A stretch of DNA of 10,054 bases from Rikenella sp. (GTDB lineage Bacteria; Bacteroidota; Bacteroidia; Bacteroidales; Rikenellaceae): assembly GCA_029054535.1 (NCBI GenBank), contig JAIDFC010000140.1, forward strand, positions 1 to 10,054, given 5' to 3'. Positions 1-6,057 of this stretch are shown here, one piece after another. Position 1 is the stretch's first letter; each line of letters begins with the position of its first letter. A program made the translations under genes and the position numbers. The notes under the pieces are model-generated. The model was not told the DNA's origin and searched no databases. It saw nothing but the letters and a program-made list of their open reading frames with translations.

Positions 1-315
1 TGTACCGGGATGGCAGCTTCGATGGGGGCTGTGTTGCTGACTGCCGGAACGCGCGGGAAACGGTCGGCGTTGCAGCATTCGAGGATCATGATCCACCAAC
101 CGCTCGGAGGGGTCGAAGGACAGGCCAGCGATATCGAGATCACGGCCCGGCAGATTCTGAAAACCAAACAGGAACTCTATTCGATCCTGGCCGAGCATAG
201 CGGGGTGAAGGTGAAGAAGATCGAACAGGATGCCGACCGGGACTTCTGGATGACCGCGCAGGAGGCGGCGGACTACGGGTTGATCGACGGGGTGCTCACG
301 AAACGCGAGGGGTAG
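1..315 (+). CDS. clpP: ATP-dependent Clp protease proteolytic subunit ClpP (3' end only)
   Basis: The reading frame is open from base 1 and ends at TAG 313-315, giving about 104 C-terminal residues. The serine peptidase of the ClpXP/ClpAP complex is recognisable. The nucleophile Ser lies in AASMGA (codon 19-21), the catalytic His in MIHQPLGG, and the catalytic Asp in the DRDFWM segment, followed by the family's closing pattern EAADYGLIDGVL. By comparison with ClpP of about 195-220 residues, the N-terminal half lies outside the window. ClpP forms a double heptamer that degrades unfolded substrates fed by ClpX. clpX follows after 22 bp with no terminator between, so the two are very probably co-transcribed. 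The first ATG at position 10 is internal and is not the true start. Confidence 0.97.
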   Translation, partial: CTGMAASMGAVLLTAGTRGKRSALQHSRIMIHQPLGGVEGQASDIEITARQILKTKQELYSILAEHSGVKVKKIEQDADRDFWMTAQEAADYGLIDGVLTKREG

Positions 316-337
316 CGCATTACTGACAGTATTCATT

Positions 338-1612
338 ATGGCAGACGATAAGAACAAGGGCGGACAACATCGCCACGATTCGGAACGGTGTTCGTTCTGC
401 GGCGCTCCGGCTTCGCCGAACGGGATGATTATTCACGGGCAGGAGGCCAATATTTGCGACAACTGTGCGGAACGGGCGTGGGAGATCGTGCGCGAGGAGA
501 TGGAGGGACGGCGAAAACAGAGTGCGGTGCAGACGTTGGGCGAGGCTATGTCGCTCTATACGCCGCAGTCGATCAAGGGGTTCCTCGACCAGTATGTCGT
601 GGGGCAGGAGCGGGCGAAGAAATACATTTCGGTGGCGGTTTATAACCATTACAAACGGTTGATGCACAGTGTGTCGCATCCGGCGGAGGCCGACTCGGAG
701 ATCGAGCTCGACAAGTCGAACATCCTGCTGGTGGGGGAGACCGGTACGGGGAAGACGTTGATCGCACGGACCATCGCGCGGCTGCTCAATGTGCCGTTCG
801 CCATTGTGGACGCTACGGCGCTGACCGAGGCGGGGTATGTGGGGGAAGATGTCGAAAGTATTTTGTCGCGTTTGTTGCAGGCGGCCGATTATGACGTGGC
901 GGCGGCTGAACGCGGGATCGTCTTCATCGACGAGATCGACAAGATTGCGCGGAAAAGCGACAATCCGTCCATCACGCGCGACGTCTCGGGCGAGGGGGTG
1001 CAGCAGGCATTGCTGAAGATTCTGGAGGGAACCGTGGTGAACGTGCCGCCGCAGGGGGGGCGGAAGCATCCGGACCAGAAATACATTCAGGTCGACACGC
1101 GGAATATTCTGTTCGTGGCGGGCGGCGCGTTCGACGGGGTGCAGAAGAAGATCGCACAACGCTTGAATACGCGGGTCGTCGGGTATGGGCAGCAAGCGCG
1201 GGTAGCGGCGGAGGTCGACCGGGATAATCTGTTGCAATATATCACGCCGCAGGACTTGCGCAGCTTCGGTCTCATTCCGGAACTGCTCGGCCGGCTGCCG
1301 GTGCTGACCTACCTCGAACCGCTCGGCCGAGAGGCGTTGAGGCGGATCCTGACGGAACCTAAAAACGCGATCGTCAAACAGTATGTCAGACTTTTTGAGC
1401 TGGACGGGGTCAAACTCACGTTCGATGACGAGGTCTTGGACTACATCGTCGACAAGGCGATCGAATACAAACTGGGAGCACGGGGGTTGCGTTCGATCTG
1501 CGAGGCGATCATGATGGATGCGATGTTCGAGGTGCCGGCTTCGAAACGGAAGTCGTTCCGCGTGCGGTTGGACTACGCCAAACAGCGGGTCGACACGATG
1601 CAGATCGCTTGA
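338..1612 (+). CDS. clpX: ATP-dependent Clp protease ATP-binding subunit ClpX
   Basis: A 424-residue AAA+ unfoldase, full length for the family. It selects, unfolds and feeds tagged proteins into ClpP. The N-terminal zinc-binding domain has Cys18, Cys21, Cys40 and Cys43. The ATPase core has Walker A GETGTGKT (133-140), the pore loop GYVGED (166-171), Walker B IVFIDEID (194-201), the RKH substrate loop (242-244), the GRLP arginine (319) and the sensor-2 GARGLR (380-385). The ClpP-docking loop, usually IGF, reads VGY (280-283 region, in NTRVVGYGQQ). The overall sequence resembles Bacteroides ClpX. ATG 338 gives the expected start just ahead of the zinc finger. It lies 22 bp after clpP, so an operon is likely. 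A G7 run (1054-1060) sits inside the gene. Large open frames on the opposite strand are shadows caused by GC-rich codons. Confidence 0.98.
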   Translation: MADDKNKGGQHRHDSERCSFCGAPASPNGMIIHGQEANICDNCAERAWEIVREEMEGRRKQSAVQTLGEAMSLYTPQSIKGFLDQYVVGQERAKKYISVAVYNHYKRLMHSVSHPAEADSEIELDKSNILLVGETGTGKTLIARTIARLLNVPFAIVDATALTEAGYVGEDVESILSRLLQAADYDVAAAERGIVFIDEIDKIARKSDNPSITRDVSGEGVQQALLKILEGTVVNVPPQGGRKHPDQKYIQVDTRNILFVAGGAFDGVQKKIAQRLNTRVVGYGQQARVAAEVDRDNLLQYITPQDLRSFGLIPELLGRLPVLTYLEPLGREALRRILTEPKNAIVKQYVRLFELDGVKLTFDDEVLDYIVDKAIEYKLGARGLRSICEAIMMDAMFEVPASKRKSFRVRLDYAKQRVDTMQIA

Positions 1613-1697
1613 CTTGCTTTGTGGGGAGGTGAGGGTGTTTAGGAGTGTCGAGGAATTTTTGTTTTTTGCGGCCAGAGGTTGTTTTCGGACTGTTATA

Positions 1698-1714
1698 GCG
1701 ATGCGGAGCATCGC
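1698..1714 (+). repeat. U hairpin, copy 1
   Basis: Perfect 7-bp stem GCGATGC / GCATCGC with the 3-nt loop GGA, followed by GC-rich sequence and not by a T run. It lies 86 bp after clpX. Other copies at 2091, 4295 and 7339 keep the stem length and loop while changing a stem base pair. Confidence 0.8.
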
Positions 1715-1771
1715 CGCCCGCCGCGGGCACGCGGAGCCCGCCCGGCTTGAGGGCAGTTCTTGCTTGTTGCT

Positions 1772-1806
1772 GAGCAAGCTCCAGCTTTCGAGTGCCGAGC
1801 GGCACC
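1772..1806 (+). repeat. S module, copy 1
   Basis: Begins GAGCAAGCTCC and ends with the small hairpin GTGCC-gagc-GGCAC (1792-1805). The pattern (GAGCAA, CTCCAG, a T/C-rich link, then the GTGCC hairpin) recurs at 2411-2448, 4765-4802 and 7746-7782, and inverted near 4905 and 8661. In this copy it runs directly into a long L1 hairpin and is not followed by W and T. Confidence 0.7.
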
Positions 1807-1876
1807 CCGCCCGCCTAAGAGGGGAATTTCACTCGTTTTGCGAGAGCAAAATCGAGATGAAATTCCCGCGGGCGAC
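1803..1876 (+). repeat. Long bulged hairpin L1, copy 1
   Basis: Nested palindrome: GC outer arms, a one-sided 5' bulge containing CCTAAGAG (1814-1821), the inner stem GGGAATTTC (1822-1830) with GAAATTCCC (1859-1867), a small internal loop, and an apical stem CGTTTTGC pairing with GCAAAA. The right outer arm is GCGGGCG (1868-1874). Two near-identical copies lie at 2210 and 7616. Confidence 0.85.
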
Positions 1877-1889
1877 GGCAGAAGACACC

Positions 1890-1960
1890 GCACGCCACGT
1901 CTAAGGAGGCGATTCAACGGTTCGGCGAGGAGCCGAATCCGAATGAATCGCCTGGCGCGC
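1890..1960 (+). repeat. Long bulged hairpin L4
   Basis: Same architecture as L1 and L3 with a different stem. The outer arms are GCACGCCA (1890-1897) and TGGCGCGC (1953-1960), with a 5' bulge containing TCTAAGG. The inner stem is AGGCGATTCA (1907-1916) with TGAATCGCCT (1944-1953), and the apical stem is TTCGGC (1921-1926) with GCCGAA (1932-1937). Single copy in this window. Confidence 0.75.
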
Positions 1961-1987
1961 TCAGAGAGCGTTGTCGGTGAGAATATC

Positions 1988-2063
1988 CCGCGCGCGACTG
2001 CTGGGGTAGGAAATCGTTCAAAAGCGTGAATCGCTTTTGAACAGGATTTCCGCCAGCGCGCGG
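1988..2063 (+). repeat. Long bulged hairpin L2, copy 1
   Basis: Outer arms CCGCGCG (1988-1994) and CGCGCGG (2057-2063). A left-side bulge and GGGGTA precede GGAAATC (2009-2015), which pairs with GATTTCC (2045-2051). The apical stem GTTCAAAAGCG (2016-2026) pairs perfectly with CGCTTTTGAAC (2032-2042) around a 5-nt loop. Further copies lie at 4382 and 7515, in the other two gaps. Confidence 0.85.
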
Positions 2064-2090
2064 ACAGAGATTGTTGTTTAGAACGGTATA

Positions 2091-2125
2091 GCGATGCGGA
2101 GCATCGCTCGTCCCGCTGGGGGACG
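2091..2125 (+). repeat. U hairpin, copy 2, with a second hairpin
   Basis: GCGATGC-gga-GCATCGC (2091-2107) is followed at once by CGTCCC (2109-2114) pairing with GGGACG (2120-2125). Downstream, the T-rich strip (about 2133-2160) and GCCC-gcgca-GGGC hairpin resemble the sequence after the U copies of the other gaps. Confidence 0.75.
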
Positions 2126-2209
2126 CACCGCGTCTTTTGCTTGGGTTTTCTTCGCCTTATTAGGCGGCCCGCGCAGGGCAGTCGAACACGGTTTCTCTGC
2201 GAGAAGCCC

Positions 2210-2284
2210 GTCGCCCGCCCGCCTAAGAGGGGAATTTCGCTCGTTTTGCGGGAGCAAAATCGAGATGAAATTCCCGCGGGCGAC
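2210..2284 (+). repeat. Long bulged hairpin L1, copy 2
   Basis: Outer arms GTCGCCCGC (2210-2218) and GCGGGCGAC (2276-2284) pair over 9 bp. The 5' bulge is CCGCCTAAGAG, and the inner stem is GGGAATTTC (2230-2238) with GAAATTCCC (2267-2275). The apex CTCGTTTTGC pairs with GCAAAA-CGAG with one bulged base. Confidence 0.85.
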
Positions 2285-2296
2285 CGCTGAAAATCA

Positions 2297-2369
2297 GCGC
2301 GCCACGCCTAAGTAGTGAAATGCGCCGTTTCAACGATGAGTTGAAACGGAATGGATTTCGCAGGCGCGC
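2297..2369 (+). repeat. Long bulged hairpin L3, copy 1
   Basis: Outer arms GCGCGCC (2297-2303) and GGCGCGC (2363-2369), with a 5' bulge containing CGCCTAAG. The inner pair is GAAAT (2317-2321) with ATTTC (2355-2359), and the apical stem CCGTTTCAAC (2325-2334) pairs with GTTGAAACGG (2340-2349) around a 5-nt loop. Its sister copy at 4487 has a different loop. The right border continues GGACAAAGA, a motif shared with L2. Confidence 0.85.
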
Positions 2370-2400
2370 GGACAAAGACCGTTTTTCGGTCGCCGCCAGC

Positions 2401-2497
2401 GGAGGCTTGCAGAGCAAACTCCAGTTTTCGGGTGCCGCTCGGCACCGGTGCCAGCCGCTCCCCCGCGGCTGGCCCGCGCGACCGCAGGTCGCGGTTT
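2401..2497 (+). repeat. S-W-T composite, copy 1
   Basis: Three hairpins in a row. S: GGTGCC-gctc-GGCACC (2431-2446), preceded by GAGCAAACTCC. W: GCCAGCCGC (2450-2458) with GCGGCTGGC (2465-2473), a perfect 9-bp stem. T: GCGACC-gca-GGTCGC (2478-2492), preceded by CGCG and followed by GGTTT. The same S-W-T order occurs at 4755-4850 and 7746-7832. Confidence 0.8.
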
Positions 2498-2550
2498 ATA
2501 ATAACGCTGCGAATCATTCCGCGCGCGGCCAAGCTCGGTTTTGGCAGATT

Positions 2551-2629
2551 CGGGCCGTAGCCTGCGAGGACGCAATCATTGCGTAGGCAATGAGAAATTG
2601 CGGGCCTCGCTGGGCGAGGCTACGGCCCG
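2551..2629. repeat. Multibranched palindrome with 13-bp closing arms
   Basis: CGGGCCGTAGCCT (2551-2563) and AGGCTACGGCCCG (2617-2629) are perfect reverse complements. Between them lie further hairpins: a CGCAAT/ATTGCG palindrome (2571-2583), GCAAT-gagaa-ATTGC (2587-2601), and CCTCGC-tgg-GCGAGG (2605-2619), the last of which competes with the closing arm. The segment directly after it (2624-2642) recurs at 7931-7949. Confidence 0.75.
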
Positions 2630-2802
2630 CCATGGGGAGATCACGGAGGATTCCTGCGGGTGCCGGTTATCGGAGTGATTCGGCTTGTAGATCGCTTGAT
2701 ACCGGCGGAAGTGTTCCGGGCAAACTCTAGCTTTCGAGCGCCCGGCGGTACCGGTCTTCCGGACGGCGGGCAATGACAGGGAATGTTAAGAGAATTAAGG
2801 AT

Positions 2803-3456
2803 ATGGATTCGTTGAATCTTTTGTGGCAAGGTTTGTTGGTCGGTTTTCTGGCATCCGTGCCGTTGGGACCGATCGGCGTGATCTGTATCCAGCGGACGTT
2901 GAGCGGCAGTCATAAGTCCGGATTCTTTTCGGGATTGGGTGCTGCGACGGCAGATACGATTTTTGCCACGTTGGCCGTATTCTCCTTGTCGTTTTTGACC
3001 GACTTCATGACCGCCCATAAAGAGTGGTTTACGGCTGTAGGTGGGATTCTGGTGATTGTGCTGGGGGTGTCGATCTTCAACAAGCGAGTCCGGAGGCCCG
3101 GCCAACGCACGCAGACCAAAAGCAGTTTGGCGAGCGACTATTTCTCGATCCTCTTCCTGACTTTGACCAATCCGGCTTATATTCTGGTTTTCATCACCTT
3201 GTTCGCCGCTCTCGGAATCAGTAGCGAGGGGCATTCGACCGGATGGAATCTGTTGCTGTTGCTGGGAGTGCTGGGGGGGGCGGCCTCGTGGTGGTTTACG
3301 TTGACTTATGTGGTGAGCCGACTCCGGCGGCGGTTTCGGTTGCGGCACCTGTGGTGGATCAATAAGATTACGGGCGGAGTGATCGTGTTGTTCGGGGTGC
3401 TACTCGTGTTGAGCATCGTGGTCGACCTGGGGCCGGTGGAGCGAATTTTACCTTGA
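2803..3456 (+). CDS. LysE/RhtB-family exporter (putative amino-acid or small-molecule efflux)
   Basis: 217 residues from ATG 2803. An in-frame ATG at 2773 would add ten residues, but MDSLNLLWQG is the usual family start and AAGG lies just ahead of ATG 2803, so the later start is preferred. LysE-family proteins are six-helix inner-membrane exporters of amino acids and related metabolites; no substrate can be read here. Visible features are hydrophobic segments at about 8-30, 40-65, 76-92, 112-135, 146-170 and 188-210, the early family signature PLGPIG (20-25), and LTNP (121-124) at the fourth segment. A basic loop follows segment three. A run of eight G (3273-3280) lies inside the codons. cmk follows after 24 bp, suggesting co-transcription. 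Palindrome array A reaches up to its 5' side. Confidence 0.85.
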   Translation: MDSLNLLWQGLLVGFLASVPLGPIGVICIQRTLSGSHKSGFFSGLGAATADTIFATLAVFSLSFLTDFMTAHKEWFTAVGGILVIVLGVSIFNKRVRRPGQRTQTKSSLASDYFSILFLTLTNPAYILVFITLFAALGISSEGHSTGWNLLLLLGVLGGAASWWFTLTYVVSRLRRRFRLRHLWWINKITGGVIVLFGVLLVLSIVVDLGPVERILP

Positions 3457-3481
3457 GATACGCAGATCTGAGAGATACGCA
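3455..3481 (+). repeat. 10-bp direct repeat at the lysE-cmk junction
   Basis: GAGATACGCA occurs at 3455-3464, overlapping the lysE stop, and again at 3472-3481, its last A being the first base of the cmk ATG. It may be a small duplication. No function is evident. Confidence 0.5.
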
Positions 3482-4152
3482 TGGAAAAAATCATCATAGC
3501 GATCGACGGCTATTCGTCGTGCGGCAAAAGTACCTTCGCCAAAGCGGTTGCGGCGAAGTTGGGGTATATTTTCATCGATACCGGGGCGATGTATCGGGCG
3601 GTAACGCTGTACGGCATGCGGCGGGGGATTGCGGAGGATCGGGAGGCGTTGGCGGCGGCTCTGCCGGAGGTCCGGATCGAGTTCCGGTTCGATCCGCAGG
3701 CCGGGCGGAGCGATGTTTATTTGAACGGGGAGTGTGTCGAGGCGGAGATTCGGCGGATCGACGTGAGCGAGCGGGTGAGCAAGGTGAGCAGTATTCCGGA
3801 GGTGCGGGCCAAGTTGGTGGCCATGCAGCAGGAGATGGGACGGACCAAAGGGATCGTGATGGACGGGCGGGATATCGGGACGGTGGTTTTTCCGGAGGCG
3901 GAGTTGAAGATCTTCATGACGGCGGATCCGCATGTACGGGCGGAGCGGCGGTATAACGAGCTGCTCGCTAAGGGTGAGGAGGTTTCGCTGGCGGAGATCG
4001 AACGCAATATCCGGGAGCGGGACCGACAGGACGAGACGCGTGCGGTGAGTCCGTTGCGACGGGCGGCGGATGCGGTGGTGTTGGACAACAGCCGGATGAC
4101 GATTCCGGAGCAGATGGATTGGATCGACAACCAATTGGAGCGGTTTCGGTAG
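3481..4152 (+). CDS. cmk: Cytidylate (CMP/dCMP) kinase
   Basis: 223 residues, normal for bacterial CMP kinase, which uses ATP to phosphorylate CMP and dCMP in pyrimidine nucleotide salvage and supply. The P-loop is GYSSCGKST (10-18). DTGAMYRA (33-40) belongs to the CMP site, and DGRDIGTVVFP (128-138) is the hallmark motif of this family. The basic lid region RERDRQDETRAVSPL (178-192) and the closing VVLDNS match the family. ATG 3481 places the P-loop at the usual distance from the N-terminus. It is 24 bp downstream of the lysE-like gene. Downstream begins palindrome array B, with a partial U module within about 45 bp. Assignment is firm. Confidence 0.97.
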   Translation: MEKIIIAIDGYSSCGKSTFAKAVAAKLGYIFIDTGAMYRAVTLYGMRRGIAEDREALAAALPEVRIEFRFDPQAGRSDVYLNGECVEAEIRRIDVSERVSKVSSIPEVRAKLVAMQQEMGRTKGIVMDGRDIGTVVFPEAELKIFMTADPHVRAERRYNELLAKGEEVSLAEIERNIRERDRQDETRAVSPLRRAADAVVLDNSRMTIPEQMDWIDNQLERFR

Positions 4153-4294
4153 TTTTCGAGCGTATTGGTCGGGATTATTTTAGCCGGAAGGCCCACGCGA
4201 TGCGGAGCGTTTTATGTTCGGGTTTTCTGTGCATTTGACTTCGGCAGCCCCTTGCCCGCCGCGGTTTTTGTTGTGGTTTTCAGCGCAGGTTTAA

Positions 4295-4311
4295 GCGATA
4301 CGGAGTATCGC
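4295..4311 (+). repeat. U hairpin, copy 3
   Basis: GCGATAC-gga-GTATCGC. Compared with copies 1 and 2, the G-C pair next to the loop-closing pair is A-T: both sides changed together and the loop stayed GGA. A GCCC/GGGC hairpin and CAGACACGGTTT follow, as after copy 4. Confidence 0.8.
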
Positions 4312-4381
4312 TCGCCCACCGCGGGCACGCGGGGCCGCGCGGCCCGAGCGCGTCAGACACGGTTTCTCTATTGAAAAGATC

Positions 4382-4456
4382 CCGCGCGCGACAGCTGGAG
4401 TAGGAAATCGTTCAAAAGCGGAATCGCTTTTGAACAAGATTTCCGCCAGCGCGCGG
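4382..4456 (+). repeat. Long bulged hairpin L2, copy 2
   Basis: Outer arms CCGCGCG (4382-4388) and CGCGCGG (4450-4456). GGAAATC (4403-4409) pairs with GATTTCC (4438-4444). GTTCAAAAGCG (4410-4420) pairs with CGCTTTTGAAC (4425-4435) around a 4-nt loop. Right border GGACAGA as in copy 1. Confidence 0.85.
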
Positions 4457-4486
4457 ACAGAAATGGTTTCTCGGCGAGAAGACCTC

Positions 4487-4558
4487 GCGCGCCACGCCTA
4501 AGAAGCGAAATACGCCGTTTCAACGGGTAGTTGAAACGGATGGATTTCGCAGGCGCGC
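4487..4558 (+). repeat. Long bulged hairpin L3, copy 2
   Basis: GCGCGCC (4487-4493) with GGCGCGC (4552-4558). The 5' bulge contains CGCCTAAG. The apical stem is CCGTTTCAAC (4515-4524) with GTTGAAACGG (4530-4539). The loop is GGGTA, against GATGA in copy 1: the stem is kept and the loop is free. Confidence 0.85.
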
Positions 4559-4754
4559 GGTCAAAGCAAGGGTGAAAAGACTTGGAAATCCCGTCCAGCG
4601 GACGGTCGAGCCACCGCCACCCCTCGCGGTGGCGCACCCTTCGGGTGTTTTACTGGCAGTCTCTGTCTCAAAGGCTTCCCGCTGTCGGCGGCTCGGGTAC
4701 AAGGAGGCGCGCGGGCAGACACGGTTTGGGAATTTAGAACGGGCCGGAGCCAGC

Positions 4755-4850
4755 GGAGGCTTGCAGAGCAAGCTCCAGTTTTTGAGTGCCGAGCGGCACC
4801 GGCCTGCCGCATGGAGTGGCGGCCGTCCCGCGCGCCTGCGGCGCGGTTTG
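4755..4850 (+). repeat. S-W-T composite, copy 2
   Basis: S has GCTTGC-aga-GCAAGC near its start (about 4759-4773) and the hairpin GTGCC-gagc-GGCAC (4786-4799). The W hairpin here is weaker, GGCC/GCC against GGC/GGCC around 4801-4824. T is CGCGCC-tgc-GGCGCG (4831-4845) followed by GTTT. The T stem differs from copies 1 and 3 on both sides. Confidence 0.7.
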
Positions 4851-4877
4851 TTGCAGAAAAGCGTGTTTCGGCAACTT

Positions 4878-4894
4878 GCAACCTGAAAGGTTGC
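4878..4894 (+). repeat. Triloop hairpin V, copy 1
   Basis: GCAACCT-gaa-AGGTTGC, 7-bp perfect stem, followed by CGGCCTCGTCG. At 8122-8138 the same position, before the same CGGCCTCGTCG, holds a different 7-bp stem (GCGATCC / GGATCGC). Confidence 0.75.
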
Positions 4895-4904
4895 CGGCCT
4901 CGTC

Positions 4905-4937
4905 GGTGCCGCTGGGCACTCCAGCCGGGAGTTTGTT
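4905..4937 (-). repeat. S module, inverted copy
   Basis: On the minus strand it reads CAAACTCCCGGCTGGAGTGCC and so on. The GTGCC-gctg-GGCAC hairpin is at 4906-4919. Opposite in orientation to the S copy 120 bp upstream. The next segment, 4946-4968, is identical to 8172-8194. Confidence 0.6.
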
Positions 4938-4993
4938 CGGAGAAAGGGTGGGCGACAGGCCGAATGAGACGAAGCAGGATGGCGCCGGACCGC

Positions 4994-5012
4994 GCGACCT
5001 CCGGTCGCGGTT
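4994..5012 (+). repeat. T hairpin, copy 3
   Basis: GCGACC-tcc-GGTCGC (4994-5008), preceded by CGCG and followed by GGTT. The stem equals copies at 2478 and 7812, but the loop is TCC, the complement of GGA. Confidence 0.75.
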
Positions 5013-5211
5013 AGCGGCGAATCTTCAGGAATCGTGCGGCGCGGAGACAGACTGTTTTTCGGTCGGCGCCAGCAAGGGCGCAATCGAGCCTCGCGAGACG
5101 TTGCTTCCGCCGCTGGCGGCGAGATGCTTGCTCGCTCGGCGTAAAACCGGCTCGAGCCTTGTTAAAGTAAAAGTAGTAGATAAGTAACAACTCAAATAGA
5201 GTCAATCGGTT

Positions 5212-5985
5212 ATGGAGAATCCATTGGAGATCAACTCGACAGAAGAACCGATGCGTCTGTGGACGCAGGATCTGGTGAAGAAATACAAGTCTCGGACCGT
5301 GGTGAACGGCGTCTCGATCGACGTCCGTCAGGGCGAGATCGTGGGGCTGTTGGGGCCGAACGGGGCGGGGAAAACCACGACCTTCTATATGACCGTGGGG
5401 TTGATTAAGCCGAACGGAGGGCAGATTTTTCTGAACGACCTGGAGATTACCAAAGAACCCGTTTACCGTCGCGCACAGCTCGGGGTGGGCTACCTGGCGC
5501 AGGAGGCTTCGGTGTTCCGACGGCTGTCGGTGGAGGACAACATCAAGGCGGTGTTGCAGATGACCGACTATTCGAAAGAGTACCAGCGCGAGCGGATCGA
5601 ATACCTGATCCGCGAGTTCAGCCTCACGAAAGTGCGGAAAAGTCTGGGGCAGCAGCTCTCGGGGGGCGAGCGGCGGCGGACCGAGATTGCACGTGCGGTG
5701 GCGATCAATCCGAAATTCATCTTGCTCGACGAGCCTTTCGCCGGGGTGGACCCGATCGCGGTGGCCGAAATCCAGTCGATCGTGGCGTCGCTCAAGGAGA
5801 AGAATATCGGGGTGATTATCACGGACCACAATGTTCACGAGACGTTGTCGATCACCGACCGAACCTACATCCTGGTCGAAGGGAAGGTGATCCGCACGGG
5901 GACGGCCGAGGAGCTGGCGGCGGATGAGTATGTGCGACGGGTTTACTTAGGGCCGGATTTCGAGCTGCGAAAGGTGAAGAAATAA
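5212..5985 (+). CDS. lptB: Lipopolysaccharide export ABC transporter ATP-binding protein LptB
   Basis: 257 residues. LptB is the cytoplasmic ATPase that, with LptF and LptG, extracts lipopolysaccharide from the inner membrane and drives it along the Lpt bridge. All nucleotide-binding motifs are present: Walker A GPNGAGKT (48-55), Q-loop Gln97 in GYLAQEASVF, signature LSGGE (149-153), Walker B FILLDEP (169-175), D-loop GVD (178-180) and H-loop His196 in ITDHNVHETL. GYLAQEASVFR and DHNVHETL are characteristic of LptB among ABC ATPases. ATG 5212 is used; ATG 5248 (MRLWTQDL) would give about 245 residues, close to the usual length of around 240, and is a real alternative. No partner Lpt gene is in the window. 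The upstream 60 bases are A-rich, in contrast to the GC-rich array before them. Confidence 0.95.
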   Translation: MENPLEINSTEEPMRLWTQDLVKKYKSRTVVNGVSIDVRQGEIVGLLGPNGAGKTTTFYMTVGLIKPNGGQIFLNDLEITKEPVYRRAQLGVGYLAQEASVFRRLSVEDNIKAVLQMTDYSKEYQRERIEYLIREFSLTKVRKSLGQQLSGGERRRTEIARAVAINPKFILLDEPFAGVDPIAVAEIQSIVASLKEKNIGVIITDHNVHETLSITDRTYILVEGKVIRTGTAEELAADEYVRRVYLGPDFELRKVKK

Positions 5986-6020
5986 TCGGGCCGGGAGAAT
6001 TTCATAGCGATAAATTTAGT

Positions 6021-6028
6021 TATATTTG
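6021..6028 (+). promoter_or_regulatory. Putative Bacteroidota-type -7 element
   Basis: TATATTTG matches the TAnnTTTG -7 consensus of Bacteroidota primary-sigma promoters. A weak TTTC (6000-6003) lies 17 bases upstream at the -33 position. Transcription would start near 6033-6036, about 25 bases before the ATG at 6058. It lies in the only AT-rich gap between two genes of the window. Confidence 0.5.
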
Positions 6029-6057
6029 GAGCATAAACCTTAAAAACAGGACGGATT

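Larger units (their letters stand above)
1613..2802. repeat. Intergenic palindrome array A (clpX to lysE)
   Basis: About 1.19 kb without a credible gene. After a T-rich stretch (1655-1668) with no hairpin in front of it, the sequence is a chain of palindromic modules. In order these are U hairpin, S module, long hairpin L1, L4, L2, a second U, a second L1, L3, the S-W-T composite, a multibranched palindrome (2551-2629), and a decayed S-like module (2718-2754) ending just before the next gene. Short linkers between them often contain variants of ACACGGTTT and a GAGAAG tail. The same classes in nearly the same order occur in two other gaps of the window. The open frames crossing this region are products of GC-rich palindromes and show no family resemblance. 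Confidence 0.85.
4153..5211. repeat. Intergenic palindrome array B (cmk to lptB)
   Basis: About 1.06 kb without a credible gene. In order it holds a partial U module (4197-4235), a U hairpin, L2 copy 2, L3 copy 2, a group of smaller hairpins (4591-4647), the S-W-T composite, a triloop hairpin (4878-4894), an inverted S module, a 23-bp segment also present in array C, and a T hairpin. The 4591-4647 group includes CCGTCC-agc-GGACGG, CCACCGC with GCGGTGG, and CACCC-ttc-GGGTG followed by TTTT. The last 60 bases before lptB are A-rich and probably carry its promoter, but I see no clean Bacteroidota -7 box. Confidence 0.85.

Noticed and set aside
320..1777. 485-codon open frame on the minus strand opposite clpX
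   Set aside because: It mirrors clpX exactly and arises from GC-rich codons. Its translation is low-complexity, rich in Arg, His and Pro, with no family resemblance.
1518..2586. Several 60-130-codon open frames in array A, including the 73-codon frame at 2094-2315
   Set aside because: They cross palindromes, overlap in many frames on both strands, and differ between copies wherever stems change. Their apparent similarity to frames in arrays B and C comes from the DNA repeats.
4634..4651. Intrinsic terminator CACCC-ttc-GGGTG followed by TTTT
   Set aside because: The stem is only 5 bp and the T run short. It lies nearly 500 bp after cmk inside a field of hairpins, so it is not convincing as the cmk terminator.
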